Origin: CAZXFH01 sp964640055
GTDB lineage: Bacteria; Fidelibacterota; UBA2242; JAFGTP01
Direction: 5' to 3'
DNA length: 62,174 nt
Assembly (NCBI GenBank): GCA_964640055.1
Contig: CAZXFH010000017.1
Span: 1-62,174, forward strand
The notes beneath the pieces were generated by a model. The model was given only the letters and a program-made list of their open reading frames with translations. It was not told the DNA's origin and searched no databases. The position numbers and the translations under genes were made by a program. Positions 53,441-60,889 of this stretch are shown here, piece after piece; position 1 is the first letter of the stretch, and the number at the start of each line of letters is the position of its first letter.

Positions 53441-54637
53441 TTAATCTTCATCGCCCCATAGTTGCCGGTCACTCCCCTGACTCTGGCGCCACTGCTGCCG
53501 CCATTTGTGGATATCAATATAATTAATTAAAGGTCGTGGCTGGCGGCTCTCTTTATCCGGGATGGGTGGCAGTTCTTTCAGCGGCGGGGCCTGATACCAG
53601 TAAGCCACACTGGCCAGATCCAGGGTTAGACAATTGTTATGTCCATGCTCAATGGTGAACCGCAGGGATTGATTAAAGTAGAGCGGATCGCTGATATGAA
53701 AGCGGTAAAGATGGGTGCGGCCCAGCCAACCAATATCATGATTGACCCGGGCATAACCAAAATAGGGGTGATAAAATTCTACCTTCGGACACCAGGCGGT
53801 GTTAAAATAATCTTCGGTACCGGTCCCATGCAACGTCGGTCGCTGCGCACCATCGATAAAGATCATGTCATCCCCTTCTCCATACCAGATGGGTGTGGGC
53901 ACATGCACATAATAATTCACCCCAACAAAATGACCCCGGCCCTGAATGTCGGCGATCAGATAGTTATCCTGTCCGGTGGGATTCTTGCCCGGCTGATCCA
54001 GTACCGCCCATTCATTCTCACCTTCGGGCAGGGCCTTGGTTAGGGTGTGGTTATACCAGGCACAAAAACGACCCATGTTATCCGGCAATTGCTCCAATTT
54101 CAGATAATCAATATAATAATAAAAATTGGTGATCTCCTGATCTGCTTCATTGGTGATCTCAACGCGGGCCCCCTCGCTGAAAGGCATGCTGAAATAAGAG
54201 ACCAGAGCGCGGCCTTGGGTAGGACCCACGGCTAAGGGCAAACTGGTAAAGAGATAACTCTCCTCCCAGCCCTGACCGAAAAAGGGACCGATTGGCGCTA
54301 TTACCGATGGAAAGGAATTGTCATCCCAATACATTTTCAGGATGATATTGTTGCGGCTCAATTGCCCGGGTGGCGGTGCGATCGTAATCCAGATATGATT
54401 GATCATGCCGGCGCCCTGTACATCAAAGAGCACCGCGGTTTCACCCGGTTTAATATGGGCCAGGAAATCCTGGTTGCCGCCGCTGCGATCATAACTGCTG
54501 GCCCGCTGGCTGGTGACCCCCGTTTTGAGCCGAGCCAATCCGGAGAGATCCGATCCGTGTTGCGCCATAGTGGGAACGGCTAACAAGATTATAGCTGACA
54601 GCTCAATCACACACCGGATCAACTTCTTTTTATACAT
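53441..54637 (-). CDS. Exported GH172 / DUF2961 family protein
   Basis: 398-aa protein with a signal peptide cleaved at Ala25-Gln26 and a DUF2961 double-jelly-roll domain: RASSYDRSGGNQDF, GAGMINHIWITI, MYWDDN, GTGTEDYFN and TLYRFHISDPLYF-like segments. DUF2961 is now glycoside hydrolase family GH172, with members acting on fructofuranosides and D-arabinans. The two acidic residues of the GTEDY region fit the family active site. Probably periplasmic or surface-located. First gene of a two-gene operon with the photolyase; ATG preceded by GGAGGGGG. Confidence 0.85.
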   Translation of the reverse strand: MYKKKLIRCVIELSAIILLAVPTMAQHGSDLSGLARLKTGVTSQRASSYDRSGGNQDFLAHIKPGETAVLFDVQGAGMINHIWITIAPPPGQLSRNNIILKMYWDDNSFPSVIAPIGPFFGQGWEESYLFTSLPLAVGPTQGRALVSYFSMPFSEGARVEITNEADQEITNFYYYIDYLKLEQLPDNMGRFCAWYNHTLTKALPEGENEWAVLDQPGKNPTGQDNYLIADIQGRGHFVGVNYYVHVPTPIWYGEGDDMIFIDGAQRPTLHGTGTEDYFNTAWCPKVEFYHPYFGYARVNHDIGWLGRTHLYRFHISDPLYFNQSLRFTIEHGHNNCLTLDLASVAYWYQAPPLKELPPIPDKESRQPRPLINYIDIHKWRQQWRQSQGSDRQLWGDED

Positions 54638-54731
54638 TGCTACCCCCTCCTATGCACCTTCGGTACAATCGGAACTATTTGTTTTTATATGAAATTCAAC
54701 AGGATCATCAATCGGCTGGTAAGGTTATTGG

Positions 54732-54760
54732 AATATAAAAAGGATTTGGGTGATTGACAA
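54732..54760 (-). promoter_or_regulatory. Promoter of the GH172-photolyase operon
   Basis: On the minus strand TTGTCA (54760-54755), 17 b, TATATT (54737-54732): five of six matches in each box at ideal spacing. The 5' leader before the ATG at 54637 would be about 88 b. Confidence 0.6.
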
Positions 54761-54889
54761 ACATCTATAGTGAACCAAAGGAGCACAGCCGTTCCTGGTT
54801 CCCAAATTGAATTTGGAAATCAGTTACGCGTCTGGTGATCCAGGGAAGAGATTATTTGTTGGACTACCCTATCAGCCGGCGGGTCTGGG

Positions 54890-56821
54890 TTACTTAATCA
54901 CCACACACTTGCGTATCTGCGTGAATGATCCCGCCTTGATTCGATACACATACAGACCGGAACTCACCTGTGAGGCATCCCATTTTATGGAATGGTAACC
55001 AGCCGGCTTATTCCGGTTTACCAGCGTCTCAACCAGGCGCCCTTGCAGGTCATAAACAGAAATCAGGACATGCGTTTGTTGCGGTATTTCATAGTCAATA
55101 GTGGTTATGGGATTAAAGGGATTGGGAAAATTCTGGTGTAATTTAAAATCCTTTTTTCTGGTAGCTTTGCTCTGGGACCAAGCTTCTTGCGGATCAATAA
55201 TCCGGATCTCATCAAACCAAAACTGACCGACAAGATCATGATGTTCGGCTACAATTTGAAAGTGCTCCACAGTGGTCCAGTCAAAATCACCTTGGGGATC
55301 AAACCATCCATTATCCCAGGAACCCTTTTCGATTAAATCATCCAGGGGAATCTGTACATGGTGCCATTCTGAATTCCATTGGGCCAAAGTCTCATCGATC
55401 GTTAACCCCATCCGCCACGGGTGATCATTGAGATCATCGCTTTTTGTATCAAGGAAGCGGATATCGAATCTGGTGCCGGGTGTATCGCCCTTCACCCAGA
55501 AATCTAGCAAATAACCTTGACTAACGAGAATCGAGAGATCTTTGATGGGCCTAAAAGTAAAACCGATCTGATTATACTGTTCCCCATTTGCCCAGCAAAT
55601 ACAGTGATTCCCGGCCACAGGATTATCAGCGGCATAGTAATTCAGCTGGCCATCAGAAATCCAGCTGGATTCAAGAATGTTCGCTCCGATAAAATCCCGG
55701 TAGAGGTCAAAACTGGTGGTATCCGGTTGCAAGCTAAAGTCAGACTGAGGAGGTGCATTCAATCCCAAAGCCTCTACCAGGGGTATATTCAGGTCATAAT
55801 CAAATAGTTCGCTGGTGCCGGCCTCAAAAAGGCCGAATCCGCCTTTATAATCCCAGGTCGTCCAGGCAATCCCTTTTTCTTCCAGATAATTACGGACAAC
55901 TTGATACCAATAAACACGATCCGCCTGATCGCTATTCGGTTTATAAACCCCAAATTCCCCACAAAACAGCGGCACATCCCGCTCGGTTTGAAATTCAGCC
56001 GCAATATCAATCAAAGCTTTCACCTGATCAACCGTGCCCTCATGTTGATAATTTTGCAGTTCACTTTCGATCCAGCTACCCTGCAGTTCAGACGGACAGG
56101 CTGGCATACCGACAGAATCATAAGGAAAAGGAACATTGGAAAGGGCAACCATAGACGGGTCCGTCCAACTGGCTCCCTGATGGGTAAATAAAAAGGGATC
56201 ATAGAAATGAAACGTATAAATCAGGTTGTCATCATCGTACTCTGGTAGATATTGCAGATTATGGTAACTGTTCCATCCGGCTGGACCCACAATGATCGTA
56301 TGGGTTTGATCCACAGCGCGGATGGCTTCAATCACAGTATATTGGATCGCATTCCACGCGATATTAGCGATGCCATGGGGTTCATTGAGGATTTCATAGT
56401 AAATATAATTTGATCGGTTCTGGTAATGGTCAGCAATTTGGGTCCAAACCGGGGTGAGGATATTCACAATGTTGGGATCTGTAGCCACAGCTGGATCAAA
56501 GGTGTGATTATCGATGATCAGATGCAGTTCGAGCGCTTCCGCCATATCCACGATTTGATCAAGTAAATAATAAAAGAGCGAATCAATCGTATAATCCGGT
56601 GCACCATCGGTCATGGCATGTAAATTTACAGGAAGCCGGATCACATCACATCCCAGACTTTTGATATTCATCAAATCCTGGCGGGTGTATTTTGTAAACT
56701 GAATTTGCTGTGCACTCGACGTTTGCATCCAATTAGTCAGATTAATACCCCGCTGAAAAGGCGTTTCGGCACCCCCGATCACTGTGCAGATTATCAAACA
56801 GGTCAAAATAATTCGCTTCAT
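54890..56821 (-). CDS. Secreted GH5 glycanase with carbohydrate-binding-like domain and T9SS sorting domain
   Basis: 643-aa exported enzyme: signal peptide (about 1-18, GGA then E), GH5 TIM barrel about 20-355 with acid/base Glu147 (ILNEPHG) and nucleophile Glu289 (FCGEFGV), a CBM11-like beta-sandwich about 365-555 (FDIRFLDTKS, WHHVQIPLDDLI, FWFDEIRIID), and a Por sorting domain about 560-643 (NFPNPFNP, ending in basic residues). GH5 includes cellulases, mannanases and related endoglycanases; the subfamily cannot be set by eye. The sorting domain predicts export through the type IX system and surface attachment. ATG 56821 is used; an in-frame GTG at 56830 is possible. Confidence 0.9.
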   Translation of the reverse strand: MKRIILTCLIICTVIGGAETPFQRGINLTNWMQTSSAQQIQFTKYTRQDLMNIKSLGCDVIRLPVNLHAMTDGAPDYTIDSLFYYLLDQIVDMAEALELHLIIDNHTFDPAVATDPNIVNILTPVWTQIADHYQNRSNYIYYEILNEPHGIANIAWNAIQYTVIEAIRAVDQTHTIIVGPAGWNSYHNLQYLPEYDDDNLIYTFHFYDPFLFTHQGASWTDPSMVALSNVPFPYDSVGMPACPSELQGSWIESELQNYQHEGTVDQVKALIDIAAEFQTERDVPLFCGEFGVYKPNSDQADRVYWYQVVRNYLEEKGIAWTTWDYKGGFGLFEAGTSELFDYDLNIPLVEALGLNAPPQSDFSLQPDTTSFDLYRDFIGANILESSWISDGQLNYYAADNPVAGNHCICWANGEQYNQIGFTFRPIKDLSILVSQGYLLDFWVKGDTPGTRFDIRFLDTKSDDLNDHPWRMGLTIDETLAQWNSEWHHVQIPLDDLIEKGSWDNGWFDPQGDFDWTTVEHFQIVAEHHDLVGQFWFDEIRIIDPQEAWSQSKATRKKDFKLHQNFPNPFNPITTIDYEIPQQTHVLISVYDLQGRLVETLVNRNKPAGYHSIKWDASQVSSGLYVYRIKAGSFTQIRKCVVIK

Positions 56822-56835
56822 AGGGATCACTTTTT

Positions 56836-56856
56836 GCAGATCTAGTATCGATCTGC
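56836..56856. repeat. Inverted repeat GCAGATC-N7-GATCTGC at the GH5 transcription start
   Basis: Perfect seven-base arms (56836-56842 and 56850-56856) around seven bases, directly downstream of the candidate -10 and only 14 b before the GH5 ATG. It could be a repressor operator or an RNA hairpin over the ribosome binding region. Confidence 0.5.
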
Positions 56857-56864
56857 TTCATTTT

Positions 56865-56892
56865 AATATATAAAAATGTTTCTAGATTTCAA
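56865..56892 (-). promoter_or_regulatory. Promoter of the GH5 gene
   Basis: Minus strand TTGAAA (56892-56887), 16 b, TATATT (56870-56865): five of six matches in each. The transcript would start near 56858, with a leader of about 37 b containing the inverted repeat at 56836-56856. Confidence 0.5.
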
Positions 56893-57061
56893 ACAGCCCT
56901 GGCCATAACAGGACAACAAAATGGTCTGCGCCTGCTAAAACATTTATCTGAAGAGCTTATTCAGAATACAAATAATTACAGTAATCCTTTCAGAGAGTGA
57001 CAAAACAGCGGCAGAGTTGTGATAACAATTAGTAGGATTGTATTTTCATTAACGGAGCAAT

Positions 57062-57451
57062 TTACTCAATTAATTCGAATACATGTTTGATTTTTTGTTC
57101 TACAATACGGGCGATCTCTGCCAGTTCCGGATTATCAATCATACCCATGGCTACTGTGGGCCGGATCAGGGCCACATTTGTTCCAGAGTTATCCGCAAAA
57201 ACAGCCACATTGCATGGTAACATCAATCCGATATTCTCTTCCACAGTCAGCGCCTGATAGGCATGACCGGGATGACAGGCTCCAAAGATCTTATACTGTT
57301 TGAAATCCAGATCCAGTTTTTCCCTGAACTTCTTCTGTACATCGATTTTAGTTAATATACCGAAGCCCTCCTGCTTTAAATAGCCCGGCAGCTCGGTACA
57401 TACCTGTTCAAAGGATTTATCTAATTTCTTGGTAAAACCATAATTAATCAT
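57062..57451 (-). CDS. DUF302 domain protein
   Basis: 129-aa cytosolic protein of the DUF302 family: FGILTKIDVQKKFREKLDLDF, KIFGACHPGHAYQALT and IGLMLPCNVAVF are the usual blocks. Function is unestablished; family members often lie beside copper or redox genes, as here. A conserved Cys-x-Pro and Cys pair (ACHPGHA, LPCNV) could bind metal. ATG preceded by AGGAGG, overlapping the copA end by eight bases; last gene of the copper module. Confidence 0.9.
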   Translation of the reverse strand: MINYGFTKKLDKSFEQVCTELPGYLKQEGFGILTKIDVQKKFREKLDLDFKQYKIFGACHPGHAYQALTVEENIGLMLPCNVAVFADNSGTNVALIRPTVAMGMIDNPELAEIARIVEQKIKHVFELIE

Positions 57452-59894
57452 TGTGCCTCCTGTTTTTTTGAATCGGAGGTGTATATTTTTTCAGCATCAG
57501 CGAGAGACTCACCACCGTTACCGAACTCAGGGCCATCGCCAGACCGGCCAATTCCGGACGAAAAGTCAACCGGAACAATGGGTAAAGCAATCCGGCAGCC
57601 ACTGGGATCAGCAGGGTATTATAGGCAAAGGCCCAGAACAGATTTTGTTTGATGCGTTGCATGACTTTACGGCTGAGCTGCAGGGCTGCCACCACATCAG
57701 TCAACCGGTCTTTCATCAGTACAATGGCGCCGCTTTCCATAGCCACATCTGTGCCGCTGCCCAGGGCAATGCCAACCTCTGCCTGAGCCAGGGCCGGAGC
57801 GTCATTGATCCCGTCCCCGACAAAGGCAACTTTGTGTCCCTGCTGTTGTAAGCGGGCCACTTCCGCGGCTTTATCCTTGGGTAACACTTCGGCAATGACC
57901 TTATCGATACCGATCTGAGCCGCAACCGCCTGCGCCGCATGTTGGTTGTCGCCGGTGATCATGACGAGCTGAAATCCAGCCTTGCGCAGAGAATTAATAG
58001 CGGTAGCCGTACTCTCCTTGAGGGGATCGGCAATGGCTACCAACCCCAGCACCCGGCGCTCATCACCCAGATAAATAACGGTTTTACCTTTCTTTTCCAG
58101 TGCACGCCCTTGGTGCAGCTGTTGCTCGGTAATTTTAACCTGCTGCTCCTTCAGAAAGCTGCGGCTGCCCAGAACAAATTTTTTCTGCTCAACTTCTCCC
58201 CGTATGCCCTTGCCTTCCACCGTATCAAAATGACGGACTTCTTTTAATGGCAGCTGCTTCTGACGGGCCGCTGCAACCACAGCCTGGCCTAAGGGATGCT
58301 GTGAATTTTCTTCCAGGCTGGCTGCCAGCCGCAATAGTTCTGTCTCATTTCCATCAAAAGCCTGCAAATCCGTGACCTGTGGCTTGCCCTGGGTCAGGGT
58401 ACCGGTCTTATCAAGTACAATCGTATCAATTTTATCGGAAATTTCCAGAGTTTCACCATTTCTGATCAAAATACCCAGCTCCGCTCCCCGTCCGATACCC
58501 ACGGTAACCGCAGTAGGCGTGGCCAGACCCAGAGCGCAGGGACAGGCAATCACCAGTACGGAAATCAGGGTGGTCAGGGCAAATAACAGGCTACTGCCCA
58601 GGATCACGTACCAGAGGAGAAAAGCACTGACAGCAATTGCCAGCACCACCGGAATAAAAACGCTGACTACTTTATCCGCGAGGCGCTGCACTGGCGGCCG
58701 GCTGCCTTGCGCCGCTTTCACTAGCCGGATGATCTGGGCCAATACTGTGTCATTACCCACCCCAGTCGCTGAAAGAGTTAAAACACTATTTTTATTAATC
58801 GTGCCGCCGACTACCTGATCACCTGGGTTACGTTTCTTGGGCACTGGTTCTCCGGTAATCATGGCTTCGTCGACATAACTCTGACCCGCTTTGACAACCC
58901 CATCCACCGGTATGCGTTCACCGGGACGGACAACCACTATATCACCTTGCGTAACCTTTTCGATCGGTATTTCCCGGATATGGCCATCCTGCTGAATGCG
59001 AGCCTGTTTGGGTTGCAAACCGATCAACTTTTTGATCGCTTCCGAAGTCTTGCCTTTGGCCCGGGCTTCCAGATAACGCCCTAACATTAAAAAGGAGGCC
59101 AGCATCACCGCGGTTTCATAGAAAATATATTCGCGGGTCAGCACAATTTTAAAGGTCCCCAGAATACTGGCAATAAAGGCCACACCAATGCCCATGGCAT
59201 ACATTACATCCATATTCAGCGTCTTATTACGCAGGGCATGATAGGCGGCTATGAAAATCGGATAACTGACATAGACGAAAAAGGGCAGGGATAACACTAG
59301 AAGAATATAGGTCTTGTCAATCGGCCAGGAAAGGCCAGCAAACGTTAATACCATTAGCAGCGCACTGCCGATAAAACCAACGATAAAACGGTTGCGTTTT
59401 TCCCGCCGGTCCCGGGCCTTTATTTCCTCGGCATCTTCCGGGGCTCTTTGCTCTTCAGGGCTCAAATACTGATAGCCGGCTGATTCAATCACCCGGCCAA
59501 GATCATCCAGAGAGACCACATCCGGATAATAACGGATGTGAGCGGTCTCGGTCGCCAGATTAACTTTTGCTTCCAGAACACCATCCTGCTCTTGCAGCTG
59601 TTTTTCAATGGTTTGTACACACTTGGCGCAGGTCATACCACCGACTTTAAGCGCGGCTTCCGCAGCCACCAGCTGGTAGCCCAGCTTATTTACGGTCTGG
59701 TCGATCTCTGCCGGCTGGATTGATCCGGGCACATAGCGCACAGCAAGGGTCTCATTTGCCAGGTTGACTTTCACATCAGTGATGCCCGGTTTTTTCTGCA
59801 ATCCTTTTTCAATGGTCAACGCACATTGGGCGCAGTGCATGCCACTGATATTGGCCTGTAATTTTTTGGCTTCCTGATCCCTTGCCTGCGACAT
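57444..59894 (-). CDS. copA: Copper-exporting P1B-type ATPase CopA
   Basis: 816-aa heavy-metal ATPase. Two N-terminal HMA domains with metal Cys pairs C21/C24 (GMHCAQC) and C89/C92 (GMTCAKC); eight membrane helices; A-domain MITGEPVP; membrane CPC motif in ACPCALGLATPTA; P-domain DKTGTLTQGK; N-domain HP in NSQHPLGQAV; hinge GDGINDAPALA. Exports Cu(I) from the cytosol. The CPC plus paired HMA domains fit the CopA (Cu+) class. Preceded by the SHOCT gene (5 b) and followed by the DUF302 gene. Confidence 0.96.
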   Translation of the reverse strand: MSQARDQEAKKLQANISGMHCAQCALTIEKGLQKKPGITDVKVNLANETLAVRYVPGSIQPAEIDQTVNKLGYQLVAAEAALKVGGMTCAKCVQTIEKQLQEQDGVLEAKVNLATETAHIRYYPDVVSLDDLGRVIESAGYQYLSPEEQRAPEDAEEIKARDRREKRNRFIVGFIGSALLMVLTFAGLSWPIDKTYILLVLSLPFFVYVSYPIFIAAYHALRNKTLNMDVMYAMGIGVAFIASILGTFKIVLTREYIFYETAVMLASFLMLGRYLEARAKGKTSEAIKKLIGLQPKQARIQQDGHIREIPIEKVTQGDIVVVRPGERIPVDGVVKAGQSYVDEAMITGEPVPKKRNPGDQVVGGTINKNSVLTLSATGVGNDTVLAQIIRLVKAAQGSRPPVQRLADKVVSVFIPVVLAIAVSAFLLWYVILGSSLLFALTTLISVLVIACPCALGLATPTAVTVGIGRGAELGILIRNGETLEISDKIDTIVLDKTGTLTQGKPQVTDLQAFDGNETELLRLAASLEENSQHPLGQAVVAAARQKQLPLKEVRHFDTVEGKGIRGEVEQKKFVLGSRSFLKEQQVKITEQQLHQGRALEKKGKTVIYLGDERRVLGLVAIADPLKESTATAINSLRKAGFQLVMITGDNQHAAQAVAAQIGIDKVIAEVLPKDKAAEVARLQQQGHKVAFVGDGINDAPALAQAEVGIALGSGTDVAMESGAIVLMKDRLTDVVAALQLSRKVMQRIKQNLFWAFAYNTLLIPVAAGLLYPLFRLTFRPELAGLAMALSSVTVVSLSLMLKKYTPPIQKNRRHND

Positions 59895-59899
59895 CTAAT

Positions 59900-60181
59900 T
59901 CATTCCAGTAAATCTTTGCGCATCCGGTCATATTCCTGCTTGGTCAGTTCCCCGCGGGCATAGCGTTTTTTCAGTATCTCCAGAGCATCCTGTTCTTTAC
60001 CGGAGCCACTGGTGATATCCCGCTGCCTTAAAACCAGATAAATAATGGCAGCCACCAGAATGACAACAACGATCCACATAAAAAAGCCGCCTCCCCAGCC
60101 TGACATATGATGCCAGCCTCTGACTTGTAATCCTGTTACGGGTGATTCAAATTTGATTAATTGACTTATTATATTAAGCAT
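59900..60181 (-). CDS. Small membrane protein with SHOCT domain
   Basis: 93 aa: His/Trp/Gly-rich N-terminus (GWHHMSGWGGG), one membrane helix (about 34-50) and a C-terminal SHOCT motif (ALEILKKRYARGELTKQEYDRM). SHOCT membrane peptides commonly accompany CopA and other metal ATPases; the His/Met-rich start might bind copper, which is inference. AGTAGGAG precedes the ATG. First gene of the SHOCT-copA-DUF302 operon. Confidence 0.85.
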   Translation of the reverse strand: MLNIISQLIKFESPVTGLQVRGWHHMSGWGGGFFMWIVVVILVAAIIYLVLRQRDITSGSGKEQDALEILKKRYARGELTKQEYDRMRKDLLE

Positions 60182-60298
60182 AATAAACTCCTACTAATTA
60201 ATTGATTAACATATTGTGTATATTTTATTGTTATTTGACACTACTCCTTTCACTAGTTTGTTAGATGCTCTCAACGATGAACCGTTACATGGTTGTAA

Positions 60299-60886
60299 CT
60301 ACCGTTTTTCACCAAATTTCTTTAGTACGGTCTGCTGCTCTTTATTAAAAAAATCACAGTCGAGTTTGGGTAACAATCGGATCGTGCGGATAATGGCCTG
60401 GAGACCAAACCACTCCCGTTTGCCAGTCACCAGGGCATAACGACCCTGCATCCCTGCATTAAATACCCGTAGATAATAGAATCCTTCCGGAACCGGTAGG
60501 GTCAGATCCGGTCCTTTGAGATAATGATCCCTGCCAAAGGGTTCATAAAATGACTCCCAGTTATCCTGAGTACCATCCAGCGTATCCAGAGGATAAAAAT
60601 TCTGATCGGCAATCTCCACCAGAAAGCGGTAGTGCCGATAATCATCAATGTCCGGAACCAGAATATTAACATACAGTTCATGAGCTTTCCGGAATGCCAA
60701 ATGGAAATATTCCGATTGTCCGTTAAGTTCACCATAGAAAACCTGGGAAATTTTGGGATGCCGGACCTCAAAAGGCGCTGCTTTGCTCAGCTCCTGATCC
60801 ATAACATAAAAGGGCTGATGGGCATGCAAATGGATCGTGCTCAGACAAAGGGTTAAAAGCAGTACGAAAACAGGGATTGTTTTCAT
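60299..60886 (-). CDS. Exported protein of unknown function
   Basis: 195-aa protein with a clear signal peptide (cleaved near His-Ala22) and a compact beta-rich domain (PKISQVFYGELNGQSEYFHLAF, LYVNILVPDIDDYRHY, LPVPEGFYYLRVFNAG) ending in a basic, possibly membrane-associated tail after about 155. The pattern recalls small periplasmic beta-sandwich proteins, but I do not recognise a family. It starts three bases after the stop of the YyaL-type gene, so they form an operon. Confidence 0.7.
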   Translation of the reverse strand: MKTIPVFVLLLTLCLSTIHLHAHQPFYVMDQELSKAAPFEVRHPKISQVFYGELNGQSEYFHLAFRKAHELYVNILVPDIDDYRHYRFLVEIADQNFYPLDTLDGTQDNWESFYEPFGRDHYLKGPDLTLPVPEGFYYLRVFNAGMQGRYALVTGKREWFGLQAIIRTIRLLPKLDCDFFNKEQQTVLKKFGEKR

Positions 60887-60889
60887 GGT

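Noticed and set aside
53441..53517. N-terminal extension of the photolyase into the GH172 gene
   Set aside because: The added Gly/Ser residues do not match the family, and ATG 53439 follows the upstream stop directly.
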